NCBI RefSeq assembly: GCF_900115695.1
Contig: NZ_FOXK01000009.1
Location: 124,001 to 188,000, forward strand
Source: Ectopseudomonas toyotomiensis
Lineage (GTDB): Bacteria; Pseudomonadota; Gammaproteobacteria; Pseudomonadales; Pseudomonadaceae
Direction: 5' to 3'
Length of the DNA stretch: 64,000 nucleotides
Shown here: piece by piece, positions 33,755 to 42,810 of the stretch
How the letters are laid out: every line of letters starts with the position of its first letter
Position numbering within the stretch: the stretch's first letter is position 1
The notes under the pieces: generated by a model
Told to the model about the DNA's origin: nothing
The model's input: only the letters and a program-made list of their open reading frames with translations
The model's database searches: none
Position numbers and translations under genes: made by a program

Positions 33755-34648
33755 ATGCGTCCCCTGCTGACCGGCTTAGTCAATATAGTCCTGCTGTTGA
33801 GCAATACCTTGCTGCTGATCGGTCCCTTGCTTCTGATTGCCCTGGCCAAGTTCGTCCTGCCTGGCCAGGCCGCCCGCGACAGTTGCTCGCGCGGGGTAAT
33901 GTGGGTGGCCGAATTCTGGGCGGAGAACTGCAAACGTATCTTCGCCCTGCTGACGCCGACACACTGGGACATCCGCGGCAACGCCGAGTTGCGCAGAGAC
34001 CGCTCCTACCTGGTGATCAGCAATCACCAGTCCTGGGTCGACATTCCCGCCCTGGTGCAGGCCTTCAACCGCAGGACCCCCTACTTCAAGTTCTTCCTCA
34101 AGCAGCAACTGATCTGGGTGCCCTTTCTCGGCCTGGCCTTCTGGGCGCTCGATTACCCCTTCATGAAGCGTTACTCCAAGGCGTTCCTGGACAAGAACCC
34201 GCACATGAAGGGCAAGGATCTGGAGATCACCAAGGCTGCCTGCGAGAAGTTCAAGCGCCTGCCGGTCACCGTGGTCAACTATCTCGAAGGTACCCGTTTC
34301 ACTGCGGCCAAGCAGGCGCAGCAGCAGTCGCCCTACCGCTACCTGCTCAAGCCCAAGGCCGGCGGCGTGGCGTTCGTACTCGCGACGCTGGGTGAACAGA
34401 TCGACGCCGTGCTGGACGTGACGCTGGTGTATCCCGGCAGGCAGGTGCCAGGGTTCTGGGCACTGCTCAGCGGCCAGGTGCCGAAGGTGATCATGGATAT
34501 TCAGACACTCGAACTCGACCCGGCGCTGTGTCAGGGCGATTACGAGAACGACCCGGCTTTCCGCCTGCAGGTGCAGGACTGGGTTTCGGACCTGTGGCTG
34601 GCCAAGGACAAACGCATCGAGCAGTTGCGCAGCGAAAAACACGACTGA
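33755..34648 (+). CDS. PlsC-type acyltransferase (YihG family)
   Basis: A 297-residue inner-membrane acyltransferase with an N-terminal hydrophobic stretch (LVNIVLLLSNTLLLIGPLLLIAL). It has the HxxxxD catalytic motif in ISNHQSWVDIPAL (~89-101) and the substrate-binding EGTRFTAAK (~173-181). It transfers acyl groups to lysophosphatidate or a related lysophospholipid; YihG of E. coli is the closest named relative I recognise. The ATG at 33755 follows AAGGAG. Its stop lies just before the AauR operator region. Confidence 0.88.
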   Translation: MRPLLTGLVNIVLLLSNTLLLIGPLLLIALAKFVLPGQAARDSCSRGVMWVAEFWAENCKRIFALLTPTHWDIRGNAELRRDRSYLVISNHQSWVDIPALVQAFNRRTPYFKFFLKQQLIWVPFLGLAFWALDYPFMKRYSKAFLDKNPHMKGKDLEITKAACEKFKRLPVTVVNYLEGTRFTAAKQAQQQSPYRYLLKPKAGGVAFVLATLGEQIDAVLDVTLVYPGRQVPGFWALLSGQVPKVIMDIQTLELDPALCQGDYENDPAFRLQVQDWVSDLWLAKDKRIEQLRSEKHD

Positions 34649-34672
34649 CCGTCGGCACCGCACCGGGCATCG

Positions 34673-34717
34673 TTCGGATTTCCGAATACGCCCGCACGCG
34701 ATGGTCGGAAGAGCGAA
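34673..34717 (+). promoter_or_regulatory. two predicted AauR operators upstream of the aat operon
   Basis: TTCGGATTTCCGAA (34673-34686) matches TTCGG-N4-CCGAA perfectly. GTCGGAAGAGCGAA (34704-34717) matches with two mismatches. Their centres are 31 bp apart, three helical turns, and about 120 bp upstream of the sigma-54 promoter, as expected for an enhancer. Confidence 0.75.
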
Positions 34718-34804
34718 CGAGCAACAAATGAAGACAACCTGAAGTTAAAAACTTAATTCATACAAATCAAATAGTTAATGAATTATCGAAGCCCTCGAAC
34801 ACGC

Positions 34805-34820
34805 TGGCACACAACCTGCT
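34805..34820 (+). promoter_or_regulatory. sigma-54 promoter of the aat (glt) operon
   Basis: TGGCACACAACCTGCT matches the -24/-12 consensus TGGCACG-N4-TTGCW with only two deviations (A for G after TGGCAC, C for T before TGC). Transcription would begin about 70 bp before the gltI ATG. Confidence 0.8.
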
Positions 34821-34905
34821 CAAGTCACTGCAGGAATGCAATAGACCTTCCATGAGCAAAGTGGCGCACCCCGCCATCACAACAACAACATCGAGGATTC
34901 GATTC

Positions 34906-35814
34906 ATGCGTACCTTCCACCGTGTACTGAGCGTGGCCATTGCCGCCGCCGTCCTTTCCACCCCGGTAACCGCTGCGGAACTGACCGGCACCCTGAAGAA
35001 GATCAAGGACAGCGGCACCATCACCCTGGGCCACCGCGACTCGTCCATTCCCTTCTCCTACTTCGGCGACAACTCGCGCCAGCCGATCGGCTACTCCCAT
35101 GACCTGCAGCTGAAGGTGGTCGAGGCGATCAAGCAGGAACTGGGCATGCCGGACCTGAAGGTACGCTACAACCTGGTCACTTCGCAGACCCGCATCCCGC
35201 TGGTGCAGAACGGCACCGTCGACCTGGAATGCGGCTCCACCACCAACAACATCGAGCGCCAGCAGCAGGTCGATTTCTCCGTTGGCATCTTCGAGGTGGG
35301 CACCCGCCTGCTGACCAAGAAGACCAGCGGCATCAACGATTTCGAAGACCTCAAGGGCAAGAACGTGGTGACCACCGCCGGTACCACGTCCGAGCGCCTG
35401 ATCAAGTCGATGAACGCCGAGAAGAAGATGGGCATGAACGTGATTTCCGCCAAGGATCACGGCGAGTCCTTCCTGATGCTCGAATCCAACCGCGCCGTCG
35501 CCTTCATGATGGACGACGCCCTGCTCGCCGGCGAAATGGCCAAGGCCAAGAAGCCGGATGACTGGGCCGTGGTCGGTACCCCGCAGTCCTTCGAAATCTA
35601 TGGCTGCATGGTGCGCAAGGGCGATGCCGGCTTCAAGCAGGTGGTCGACAAGGCCATCAGCGCCACCTTCGCTTCCGGCGAGATCAACGACATCTACGCC
35701 AAATGGTTCCTCCAGCCGGTTCCGCCGAAGGGTCTGAACCTGAGTTTCCCCATGAGCGACGAGCTGAAGAAGCTGATCGCCAACCCGACCGACAAATCTG
35801 CAGAACAGATCTGA
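34906..35814 (+). CDS. gltI: glutamate/aspartate ABC transporter, periplasmic binding protein (AatJ/GltI)
   Basis: A 302-residue solute-binding protein with the signal peptide MRTFHRVLSVAIAAAVLSTPVTAAE. Family segments are LGHRDSSIPFSYFGDNSRQPIGYSHDL, TVDLECGSTTNNIERQQQVDF and GTTSERLIKSMN. It captures acidic amino acids for the GltJKL permease. I chose the ATG at 34906, preceded by CGAGGA, over an 18-codon longer frame. The gene is first in the operon; a stem-loop at 35862-35882 separates it from the permease genes and probably lets it be expressed at a higher level. Confidence 0.95.
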   Translation: MRTFHRVLSVAIAAAVLSTPVTAAELTGTLKKIKDSGTITLGHRDSSIPFSYFGDNSRQPIGYSHDLQLKVVEAIKQELGMPDLKVRYNLVTSQTRIPLVQNGTVDLECGSTTNNIERQQQVDFSVGIFEVGTRLLTKKTSGINDFEDLKGKNVVTTAGTTSERLIKSMNAEKKMGMNVISAKDHGESFLMLESNRAVAFMMDDALLAGEMAKAKKPDDWAVVGTPQSFEIYGCMVRKGDAGFKQVVDKAISATFASGEINDIYAKWFLQPVPPKGLNLSFPMSDELKKLIANPTDKSAEQI

Positions 35815-35861
35815 CGGTGATGCGCCGCCATGCTCACAAGGCGTGACGGCGCGGGGACTCC

Positions 35862-35882
35862 GGGGAAGCCAGCGGCTTCCCC
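35862..35882 (+). terminator. intercistronic stem-loop between gltI and gltJ
   Basis: GGGGAAGCC-AGC-GGCTTCCCC is a perfect 9-bp stem without a T-run in the 240-bp gap. It probably protects or attenuates rather than fully terminating, as is common after binding-protein genes. Confidence 0.6.
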
Positions 35883-36054
35883 TACCTAATTCCTGACGAA
35901 GCCGAGACCGTCCGCCCAGGCGGAAACGGGCAGCTGTTGCCCGCCTTACGCTTCGCCATCGTCGCCGTACCCAGGATCTCGCGAGCCAGAGCCCACTTTC
36001 AACGCAGCAGGGCCGACGCGCAGCAGATCCTGTCCTCACGAGAGGGTATCTGTA

Positions 36055-36801
36055 ATGAATTACAACTGGGACTGGGGTATTTACTTCAAGTCCACCGGCA
36101 TCGGCAGCGAAACCTACCTGGACTGGTTCATCACCGGCCTGGGCTGGACCATCGCCATCGCCCTGGCCGGCTGGATCATCGCCCTGGCGCTGGGCTCGCT
36201 GCTCGGCGTGATGCGTACCCTGCCGAACCGCTGGCTGTCTGGCCTGGCCACCGCCTACGTGGAAATCTTCCGCAATGTGCCGCTGCTGGTGCAGCTGTTC
36301 CTCTGGTACTTCCTGGTGCCGGACCTGCTGCCCGAACCACTGGAACTGTGGTTCAAGCAGGATCTCAACCCGGCCACCTCGGCCTATCTCTCGGTGGTGG
36401 TGTGCCTCGGCCTGTTCACCGCCGCGCGGGTCTGCGAACAGGTACGCACCGGCATCGAGGCGCTGCCCAAGGGGCAGACTGCCGCCGCTTACGCCATGGG
36501 TTTCCGCCTGCCGCAGATCTACCGCAACGTGCTGCTGCCGCAGGCCTTCCGCATCATCATTCCGCCGCTCACCAGCGAGTTTCTCAACATCTTCAAGAAC
36601 TCTTCGGTGGCCTCGTTGATCGGCCTGATGGAGCTGCTGGCGCAGACCAAGCAGACCGCCGAATTCAGCGCCAATCTGTTCGAGGCCTTCACCCTGGCCA
36701 CGCTGATCTACTTCACCCTGAACATGAGCCTGATGATGATCATGCGCATGATCGAGAAGAAGGTTGCCGTGCCCGGCCTGATCTCCGTAGGGGGTAAATG
36801 A
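36055..36801 (+). CDS. gltJ: glutamate/aspartate ABC transporter permease GltJ (AatQ)
   Basis: A 248-residue inner-membrane permease of the HisMQ family. It has membrane segments from TGLGWTIAIALAGWIIALALG and the EAA motif EALPKGQTAAAYAMGFRLPQ near residue 140, which contacts the ATPase. YVEIFRNVPLLVQLFLWYF is typical of amino-acid permeases. The GAGAGGGTATCTGTA stretch precedes the ATG. Its stop overlaps the gltK start. Confidence 0.95.
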   Translation: MNYNWDWGIYFKSTGIGSETYLDWFITGLGWTIAIALAGWIIALALGSLLGVMRTLPNRWLSGLATAYVEIFRNVPLLVQLFLWYFLVPDLLPEPLELWFKQDLNPATSAYLSVVVCLGLFTAARVCEQVRTGIEALPKGQTAAAYAMGFRLPQIYRNVLLPQAFRIIIPPLTSEFLNIFKNSSVASLIGLMELLAQTKQTAEFSANLFEAFTLATLIYFTLNMSLMMIMRMIEKKVAVPGLISVGGK

Positions 36802-37466
36802 TGGATTTCAGCGAAATCATCCCCGCCCTGCCGGGCCTGTGGGACGGCATGGCGATGACCCTGCAACTGATGGCCCTAGGCATCCTCGGCGGGGTGGCAC
36901 TGGGCACTCTGCTGGCCCTGATGCGTCTGTCGCACAGCAAGCTGCTGGCCAACATCGCCGCCACTTACGTCAACTACTTCCGCTCGATCCCTTTGCTGCT
37001 GGTGATCACCTGGTTCTACTTCGCGGTGCCGTTCATCCTGCGCTGGATCACCGGCGAGGACACCCCGGTGGGCGCCTTCAGCTCCTGCCTGGTGGCCTTC
37101 GTGATGTTCGAGGCGGCCTACTTCTGCGAGATCGTCCGCGCCGGCATCCAGGCCATTCCCAAGGGTCAGATGGGTGCCTCCCAGGCGCTCGGCATGAGCT
37201 ACGGCCAGAGCATGCGCCTGATCATCCTGCCGCAGGCCTTCCGCAAGATGACGCCGCTGCTGCTGCAGCAGAGCATCATCCTCTTTCAGGACACCTCTCT
37301 GGTGTACACCGTGGGCCTGATGGACTTCCTCAACGCCGCCCGCTCGCGTGGCGACATCATCGGCCAGCCCCATGAGTTCCTGATCTTCGCCGGCCTGGTC
37401 TACTTCACCATCAGCTTCGCCGCCTCGCGCCTGGTCAAGCTTCTGCAAAAAAGGTTAGCCGTATGA
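36798..37466 (+). CDS. gltK: glutamate/aspartate ABC transporter permease GltK (AatM)
   Basis: A 222-residue HisMQ-type permease, partner of GltJ. Visible are ATYVNYFRSIPLLLVITWFYF and the EAA loop QAIPKGQMGASQALGMSYGQ. The ATG at 36798 overlaps the gltJ TGA; a second ATG at 36801 is equally possible. It ends overlapping the gltL start (ATGA at 37463-37466). Confidence 0.95.
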   Translation: MMDFSEIIPALPGLWDGMAMTLQLMALGILGGVALGTLLALMRLSHSKLLANIAATYVNYFRSIPLLLVITWFYFAVPFILRWITGEDTPVGAFSSCLVAFVMFEAAYFCEIVRAGIQAIPKGQMGASQALGMSYGQSMRLIILPQAFRKMTPLLLQQSIILFQDTSLVYTVGLMDFLNAARSRGDIIGQPHEFLIFAGLVYFTISFAASRLVKLLQKRLAV

Positions 37467-38197
37467 TTTCCATCCAGAACGTCAACAAGTGGTACGGGGA
37501 CTTCCAGGTGCTGACCGATTGCAGCACCGAGGTGAAGAAGGGCGAAGTGGTCGTGGTGTGCGGACCGTCCGGCTCGGGTAAATCGACCCTGATCAAGTGC
37601 GTCAACGCGCTGGAGCCGTTCCAGAAGGGTGACATCAACGTCGACGGCACCTCCATCGCCGACAAGAAGACCAACCTGCCCAAACTGCGCTCGCGCGTCG
37701 GCATGGTGTTCCAGCATTTCGAGCTGTTCCCGCACCTGACCATCACCGAAAACCTGACCATCGCCCAGATCAAGGTGCTCGGCCGCAGCAAGGAAGAAGC
37801 CACCAAGAAGGGCCTGGCCCTGCTCGATCGCGTCGGTCTGGCTGCCCATGCGCACAAGCATCCTGGTCAGCTCTCCGGCGGCCAGCAGCAGCGCGTAGCC
37901 ATTGCCCGTGCCCTGGCCATGGACCCGGTGGTAATGCTGTTCGACGAGCCGACCTCGGCGCTCGACCCGGAGATGGTCAACGAAGTGCTCGACGTGATGG
38001 TGCAGCTGGCCCAGGAAGGCATGACCATGATGTGCGTGACCCACGAGATGGGCTTCGCCCGCAAGGTCGCCGACCGGGTGATCTTCATGGACGCCGGGCA
38101 GATCGTCGAGGACTGCCCCAAGGAGGAGTTCTTCGGCGACATCAACGCCCGCTCCGAGCGCGCCCAGCAGTTCCTGGCGAAGATCCTCCAGCACTGA
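37463..38197 (+). CDS. gltL: glutamate/aspartate ABC transporter ATPase GltL (AatP)
   Basis: A 244-residue ABC ATPase. Walker A GPSGSGKST (~34-42), Q-loop GMVFQHFELFPHLT, signature LSGGQQQRVAIARAL, Walker B VVMLFDEPTSALDPE and H-loop THEMGFARKV are all intact. It powers the GltJK permease. It overlaps gltK by 4 bp and is followed by a family C palindrome before the sensor kinase gene. Confidence 0.96.
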   Translation: MISIQNVNKWYGDFQVLTDCSTEVKKGEVVVVCGPSGSGKSTLIKCVNALEPFQKGDINVDGTSIADKKTNLPKLRSRVGMVFQHFELFPHLTITENLTIAQIKVLGRSKEEATKKGLALLDRVGLAAHAHKHPGQLSGGQQQRVAIARALAMDPVVMLFDEPTSALDPEMVNEVLDVMVQLAQEGMTMMCVTHEMGFARKVADRVIFMDAGQIVEDCPKEEFFGDINARSERAQQFLAKILQH

Positions 38198-38212
38198 CCT
38201 GTCGCGCCTGAC

Positions 38213-38237
38213 GTAGCCCGGATGCAATCCGGGCTAC
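38213..38237. repeat. family C palindrome between gltL and aauS
   Basis: GTAGCCCGGATGCAATCCGGGCTAC, a perfect single palindrome. It could form a hairpin between the transporter and sensor parts of the operon. Confidence 0.75.
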
Positions 38238-38270
38238 ACATCCACATATCTGGCCAGTCTGGGGAGGACT

Positions 38271-40139
38271 ATGATGCAATGCCTGCCCGCCCCTTCTCGC
38301 GCCGATCTGACCGTGAAACCGCGCCTGCTCCGTCACCTGTCGCTGATTCTGCTGTTCCTGCTGCTGGTGCTCGGCTGCGGCTACGCCGCCTATCACATCA
38401 GCGACCGCGCCGGCATCCGCGCGCTGGCCGAGAACGGCGAGCGCCAGCTGGAGCTCAACGCTCGCGCGGTGGAAAGCGAAATCACCAAATACACCTACCT
38501 GCCCAGCCTGCTGGAGCTGGAAGGCAACGTCTCGCGCCTGCTGCTGGCGCCTACGGCCTATCGCCGTCATCACGTCAACATGTACCTGCAGGGCCTCAAC
38601 GAACGTAGCGGCAGTCTGGCCATCTACGTGCTCGACCCGGACGGCCGGGTGATCGCCACCAGCAACTGGGACGAGGCCGACAGCTACCTCGGCGAGGACC
38701 TGTCGTTCCGCGCCTACTACCAGGACGCCATCAAGGGCCGCCCGGGCCGCTTCTACGGTATCGGCAGCACCACCGGCGAGCCTGGCTACTACCTGGCTCA
38801 TGGCCTGCGCGAGGGCAATCGCATCATCGGCGTGGCGGTGGTCAAGGTGCGCCTCGACGCCCTCGAGGAGCGCTGGCAACGCGCGCTGCTGGAGGCCTAC
38901 GTCAGCGACGAGAACGGCATCATCATCCTCGCCAGCGATCCGATGGTGCGCCTGAAGTCTGTGCGTCCGCTCGACGATGCAACCAAGGAGCGCCTGGCGC
39001 GCAGTCTGCAATATCACTGGGCGGCGCTGGAAGAACTGCAGCTGTTCAACCGCTCGCCGCTGGATGAAGGCATCGAACAGGTCAGCTTCGCCACCGCCGG
39101 CGTGCCCGCCAACTATCTGCTGCAGACGCGCCGCCTGGAAGACACACCCTGGCACCTGACCCTGCTCAGCCCGCTGCAGGAACAACGCAGCGCGGCCATG
39201 AGCCACGGCATGCTGGCGGCCGTGGCGGCGGCCCTGCTGGCCTTTCTGCTGATTGCCTGGAACGAGCGGCGCAAGGTCATCGCCACCCGCCTGGCCGCCC
39301 GCGAGGCGCTGCAGGCGGCCAACGACGAGCTGGAACGCAAGATAACCGAGCGCACCGCCGACCTGCAGGCCAGCAACGAGCGCCTGCAAGCCGAGGTGCG
39401 CGAGCGCCAACAGGCCGAGACCACCCTGCGCCAGGCCCAGGACGAGCTGGTGCAAGCCGGCAAGCTGGCGGTGATCGGGCAGATGTCCACCAGCATCGCC
39501 CACGAACTGAACCAGCCGCTGGCAGCACTGCGCACCCTGTCCGCCAATGCCGTGCGTTTTCTCCAGCGTGGCGCCCTGGATGTTGCCAGCAGCAATCTGC
39601 AGAACATCGCCGAGCTGGTCGATCGCATGGGCAAGATCACCGCCAGCCTGCGCGCCTTCGCCCGCCGTAGCGGCGACCAGGGCGAGGCGTCGCTGCAACA
39701 GGCGGTGGACGCGGCGCTGCTGCTGTTGCATCCGCGCCTGCAGCGCACCCGCGTACAGATCCACCACGCGTTCACCGAGACGCGCCTGAATATCGAGCAG
39801 ATTCGCCTCGAGCAGATCCTGGTCAACCTGATCAGCAACGCCCTCGACGCCCTGCAGCCGCAGACCGACCGACAGATCTGGCTGAGCGGTGCCAGCGAGG
39901 CCGAGCATTACCAACTGGAGGTGCGCGACAATGGCCCCGGCATCGCCCCGGAGACTCGCGCGCACCTGTTCGAGCCCTTCTTCACCACCAAGCCGGGTGA
40001 GCAGGGCCTGGGGCTCGGCCTGACCCTTTCTGCCAGCCTCGCCGCCGCTGCCGGCGGCAGCCTCACCGTGCGCCATCCCGAGGAAGGCGGCACCGCCTTC
40101 GTCATCAGCCTGCCCTACCCGCGAGAGCCACAAGCATGA
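38271..40139 (+). CDS. aauS: acidic amino acid sensor kinase AauS (DctB family)
   Basis: A 622-residue membrane histidine kinase. It has membrane helices at ~20-38 and ~312-330 around a double-Cache-like periplasmic domain (SGSLAIYVLDPDGRVIATSNW and FRAYYQDAIKGRPGRFYGIG). A coiled-coil linker spans ~333-395; the phosphoacceptor is H411 in SIAHELNQPLAALRTLSA, followed by ATP-binding motifs NLISNALDAL, DNGPGIAPE and GLGLGLTLSASLA. It senses glutamate, glutamine, aspartate or asparagine and activates AauR. A GGGGAGGACT ribosome site precedes ATGATG. The gene overlaps aauR by 4 bp. Confidence 0.92.
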   Translation: MMQCLPAPSRADLTVKPRLLRHLSLILLFLLLVLGCGYAAYHISDRAGIRALAENGERQLELNARAVESEITKYTYLPSLLELEGNVSRLLLAPTAYRRHHVNMYLQGLNERSGSLAIYVLDPDGRVIATSNWDEADSYLGEDLSFRAYYQDAIKGRPGRFYGIGSTTGEPGYYLAHGLREGNRIIGVAVVKVRLDALEERWQRALLEAYVSDENGIIILASDPMVRLKSVRPLDDATKERLARSLQYHWAALEELQLFNRSPLDEGIEQVSFATAGVPANYLLQTRRLEDTPWHLTLLSPLQEQRSAAMSHGMLAAVAAALLAFLLIAWNERRKVIATRLAAREALQAANDELERKITERTADLQASNERLQAEVRERQQAETTLRQAQDELVQAGKLAVIGQMSTSIAHELNQPLAALRTLSANAVRFLQRGALDVASSNLQNIAELVDRMGKITASLRAFARRSGDQGEASLQQAVDAALLLLHPRLQRTRVQIHHAFTETRLNIEQIRLEQILVNLISNALDALQPQTDRQIWLSGASEAEHYQLEVRDNGPGIAPETRAHLFEPFFTTKPGEQGLGLGLTLSASLAAAAGGSLTVRHPEEGGTAFVISLPYPREPQA

Positions 40140-41455
40140 GCGACCGCCTCACCGTCCTGATCGTCGAAGACGATCCCCATGTGCTGCTCGGCTGCCAGCA
40201 GGCCCTGGCGCTGGAAGACATCCCCAGCATCGGCGTCAGCAGCGCCGAAGAAGCGCTGGCGCAGGTCGATGCGGACTTCGCCGGCATCGTCGTCAGCGAC
40301 ATCCGCTTGCCCGGCCTCGATGGTCTGGCGCTGCTCACCCGCCTCAAGCAGCGCGACGCAAGCCTGCCGGTGGTGCTGATCACCGGCCACGGCGATATCG
40401 GCATGGCGGTCAGCGCGATGCGCGACGGCGCCTATGACTTCGTGGAAAAACCTTTCTCCCCCGAACGCCTGGTAGACGTCGCCCGCCGCGCTCTGGAGCA
40501 GCGCAGCCTGGCCCGCGAGGTCAGCGCCCTGCGCCGCCAACTGGCCGGGCGCCAGGCGCTGGAGCAGCGCATCATCGGTCGTTCGCCAGCCATGCAGCAG
40601 TTGCGCGAACTGATCGCCAACGTCGCGGACACCAACGCCAACGTGCTGATCGAGGGCGAAACCGGTACCGGCAAGGAGCTGATCGCCCGCTGCCTGCACG
40701 ATTTCAGTCGACGCCAGCATAAGCAGTTCGTCGCGCTCAATTGCGGCGGCCTGCCGGAAAGCCTGTTCGAGAGCGAGATCTTCGGCCACGAGGCGCATGC
40801 CTTCACCGGCGCCGGCAAACGCCGCATCGGCAAGATCGAACACGCCGACGGCGGCAGCCTGTTCCTCGACGAGATCGAGAGCATGCCGATCAACCTGCAG
40901 ATCAAGCTGCTGCGCGTGTTGCAGGAGCACAGCCTGGAGCGGCTTGGCTCGAACCAGTCGATCACGGTCGACTGCCGGGTGATCGCCGCAACCAAGGCGG
41001 ATCTCGGCGAGCTGGGCAAGCGCGGCGAGTTTCGCAGCGACCTGTATTACCGCCTCAACGTGGTGACTCTGGAGCTGCCACCGTTGCGTGAACGCCGCGA
41101 GGACATCGCCCTGCTGTTCGAACACTTCCTGCAACTGGCGGCGCTGCGCTTCGACCGCGGCGTGCCGGAGCTGGATCGACACACCCTGGCGGCGCTGACC
41201 GCCCACGACTGGCCCGGCAACGTGCGCGAACTGCGTAACGTTGCCGAGCGCTTCGCCCTCGGCCTGCCTGTGTTCAAGAAAAGCGGCCAGACCGACAGCA
41301 ACGCGCTGGGCTTCAACGAAGCCGTGGAGGCCTTCGAACGCAACCTGCTGGGTGCGGCCCTGGAGCGCCACGCCGGCAACCTCAGCCAGGCGGCGCAGGC
41401 ACTCGGCCTGGCCAAGACCACGCTGTTCGACAAGGTGAAGAAGTACGGGCTGTAA
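40136..41455 (+). CDS. aauR: sigma-54-dependent response regulator AauR
   Basis: A 439-residue NtrC-class regulator. The receiver domain has phosphoacceptor D55 in VVSDIRLPG. The AAA+ domain has Walker A GETGTGKE (~174-181), Walker B GGSLFLDEIES (~239-249) and an arginine-finger region. The C-terminal Fis-type HTH reads NLSQAAQALGLAKTTLFDKVKK. The loop that contacts sigma-54 reads HAFTGA (221-226) where GAFTGA is usual; the essential FTGA part is kept. It should act on the two TTCGG-N4-CCGAA sites and the sigma-54 promoter in front of gltI. Confidence 0.92.
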   Translation: MSDRLTVLIVEDDPHVLLGCQQALALEDIPSIGVSSAEEALAQVDADFAGIVVSDIRLPGLDGLALLTRLKQRDASLPVVLITGHGDIGMAVSAMRDGAYDFVEKPFSPERLVDVARRALEQRSLAREVSALRRQLAGRQALEQRIIGRSPAMQQLRELIANVADTNANVLIEGETGTGKELIARCLHDFSRRQHKQFVALNCGGLPESLFESEIFGHEAHAFTGAGKRRIGKIEHADGGSLFLDEIESMPINLQIKLLRVLQEHSLERLGSNQSITVDCRVIAATKADLGELGKRGEFRSDLYYRLNVVTLELPPLRERREDIALLFEHFLQLAALRFDRGVPELDRHTLAALTAHDWPGNVRELRNVAERFALGLPVFKKSGQTDSNALGFNEAVEAFERNLLGAALERHAGNLSQAAQALGLAKTTLFDKVKKYGL

Positions 41456-41469
41456 CCACTGCTCCCGCG

Positions 41470-41500
41470 GTAGGAGCGGCTTCAGCCGCGAAAAAGGCGA
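41470..41500. repeat. family A-related palindrome
   Basis: GTAGGAGCGGCTTCAGCCGCG contains the inverted arms GCGGCT/AGCCGC. A common Pseudomonas intergenic element, here after aauR. Confidence 0.6.
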
Positions 41501-41524
41501 ACCCGGAATGGCCTCATACCATAC

Positions 41525-41551
41525 AAAAAGGGAGCCCGCAGGCTCCCGAAA
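41525..41551 (-). terminator. terminator of the fdhA end of the sarcosine operon
   Basis: The minus strand reads GGGAGCC-TGCG-GGCTCCC followed by five T residues, about 60 bp after the fdhA stop. It can also stop aauR transcripts from the other side. Confidence 0.8.
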
Positions 41552-41610
41552 GACGACGCCAACAACTGCGCCTTTGCCGTGAAAGGTAGCGGCCTGGGAC
41601 TAAGCCCAGG

Positions 41611-42810
41611 TCACGCCGCACTGAAGGTCTTGTGCGGGTCGATGACGAATTTCTTCGGCACGCCAGCATCGAACTCGCCGTAACCACGCGGCGCATCGTC
41701 CAGGCTGATCACCTGCACACCGACCACTTCGGCGATGTTGATGCGATCCCACATGATGGCCTGCATCAGCGCGCGGTTGTACTTCATCACCGGCGTCTGG
41801 CCGGTGTGGAAACTGTGCGACTTGGCCCAGCCGAGGCCGAAGCGAATGCTCAGGGAGCCGATCTTCGCCGCCGCATCCACCGCGCCCGGATCTTCGGTGA
41901 CGTAGAGGCCGGGAATGCCGATCTTGCCGGCTACGCGCACGACACCCATCAGCGAGTTGAGGACCGTGGCCGGCGCCTCCTGCTGGGCACCGGCATGGCC
42001 GTGGCCACGCGCTTCGAAGCCCACGGCATCGACCGCGCAATCCACTTCCGGCTCGCCCAGCAGATCGGCGATCTGTTCGTGCAAGGGGGTGTCCTTGGAC
42101 AGGTCGGCGATTTCGAATCCCTGAGCCTTGGCATGAGCCAGGCGCGTTGGATTCACGTCACCGACGATCACCACCGCAGCACCGAGCAGGCGCGCCGAGG
42201 CGGCAGCGGCCAAACCGACCGGACCCGCGCCAGCGATATACACCGTGCTGCCCGGTCCGACACCGGCAGTGACCGCGCCGTGGTAGCCGGTGGGCAGGAT
42301 GTCGGACAGGCAGGTCAGGTCACGGATCTTTTCCATGGCCTTGTCGCGATCCGGCAGCTTGAGCAGGTTGAAGTCGGCGTAGGGCACCAGCACGTATTCG
42401 GCCTGGCCACCGGTCCAGTCGCCCATGTCGACGTAACCGTAGGCGCCGCCGGCACGCGCCGGGTTGACGGTCAGGCAGACACCCGTGTGCTGCTCCTTGC
42501 AGGAGCGGCAACGGCCACAGGCGACGTTGAAGGGTACCGACACCAGATCACCGATCTGCAAACGCTCGACGTCGCGGCCCTTCTCGATCACCTCGCCGGT
42601 GATCTCATGGCCCAGCACCAGGCCGACCTGCGCAGTAGTACGGCCACGCACCATGTGCTGGTCGGAGCCGCAGATATTGGTGGAAACGACTTTGAGGATG
42701 ACCCCGTGCTCGATCTTCTTGCCGCGCGGGTCCTGCATTTTCGGGTAGTCGATCTTCTGCACTTCGACCTTGCCCGTACCGAGATAAACCACACCACGAT
42801 TACCAGACAT
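41611..42810 (-). CDS. fdhA: glutathione-independent formaldehyde dehydrogenase
   Basis: A 399-residue zinc- and NAD-dependent dehydrogenase of the Pseudomonas type that oxidises formaldehyde to formate with tightly bound NAD. The catalytic-zinc segment is STNICGSDQHMVRGR (C~47), the structural-zinc cysteines are CGRCRSCKEQHTGVC, and the Rossmann motif is AGAGPVGLAAAASARLLGA. GHEITGEVIEKG is also present. It disposes of formaldehyde released by betaine/dimethylglycine/sarcosine demethylation and is the distal gene of the glyA-sox-purU group, with a 271-bp repeat-rich gap before it. Confidence 0.95.
   Translation of the reverse strand: MSGNRGVVYLGTGKVEVQKIDYPKMQDPRGKKIEHGVILKVVSTNICGSDQHMVRGRTTAQVGLVLGHEITGEVIEKGRDVERLQIGDLVSVPFNVACGRCRSCKEQHTGVCLTVNPARAGGAYGYVDMGDWTGGQAEYVLVPYADFNLLKLPDRDKAMEKIRDLTCLSDILPTGYHGAVTAGVGPGSTVYIAGAGPVGLAAAASARLLGAAVVIVGDVNPTRLAHAKAQGFEIADLSKDTPLHEQIADLLGEPEVDCAVDAVGFEARGHGHAGAQQEAPATVLNSLMGVVRVAGKIGIPGLYVTEDPGAVDAAAKIGSLSIRFGLGWAKSHSFHTGQTPVMKYNRALMQAIMWDRINIAEVVGVQVISLDDAPRGYGEFDAGVPKKFVIDPHKTFSAA

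Noticed and set aside
34852..34905. Upstream in-frame ATG for gltI
   Set aside because: It would put 18 polar residues before a clean signal peptide and lacks a ribosome site; ATG 34906 follows CGAGGA.
38142..40133. 663-codon minus-strand frame opposite aauS
   Set aside because: Antisense to a complete sensor kinase with all motifs; runs through an intergenic palindrome.
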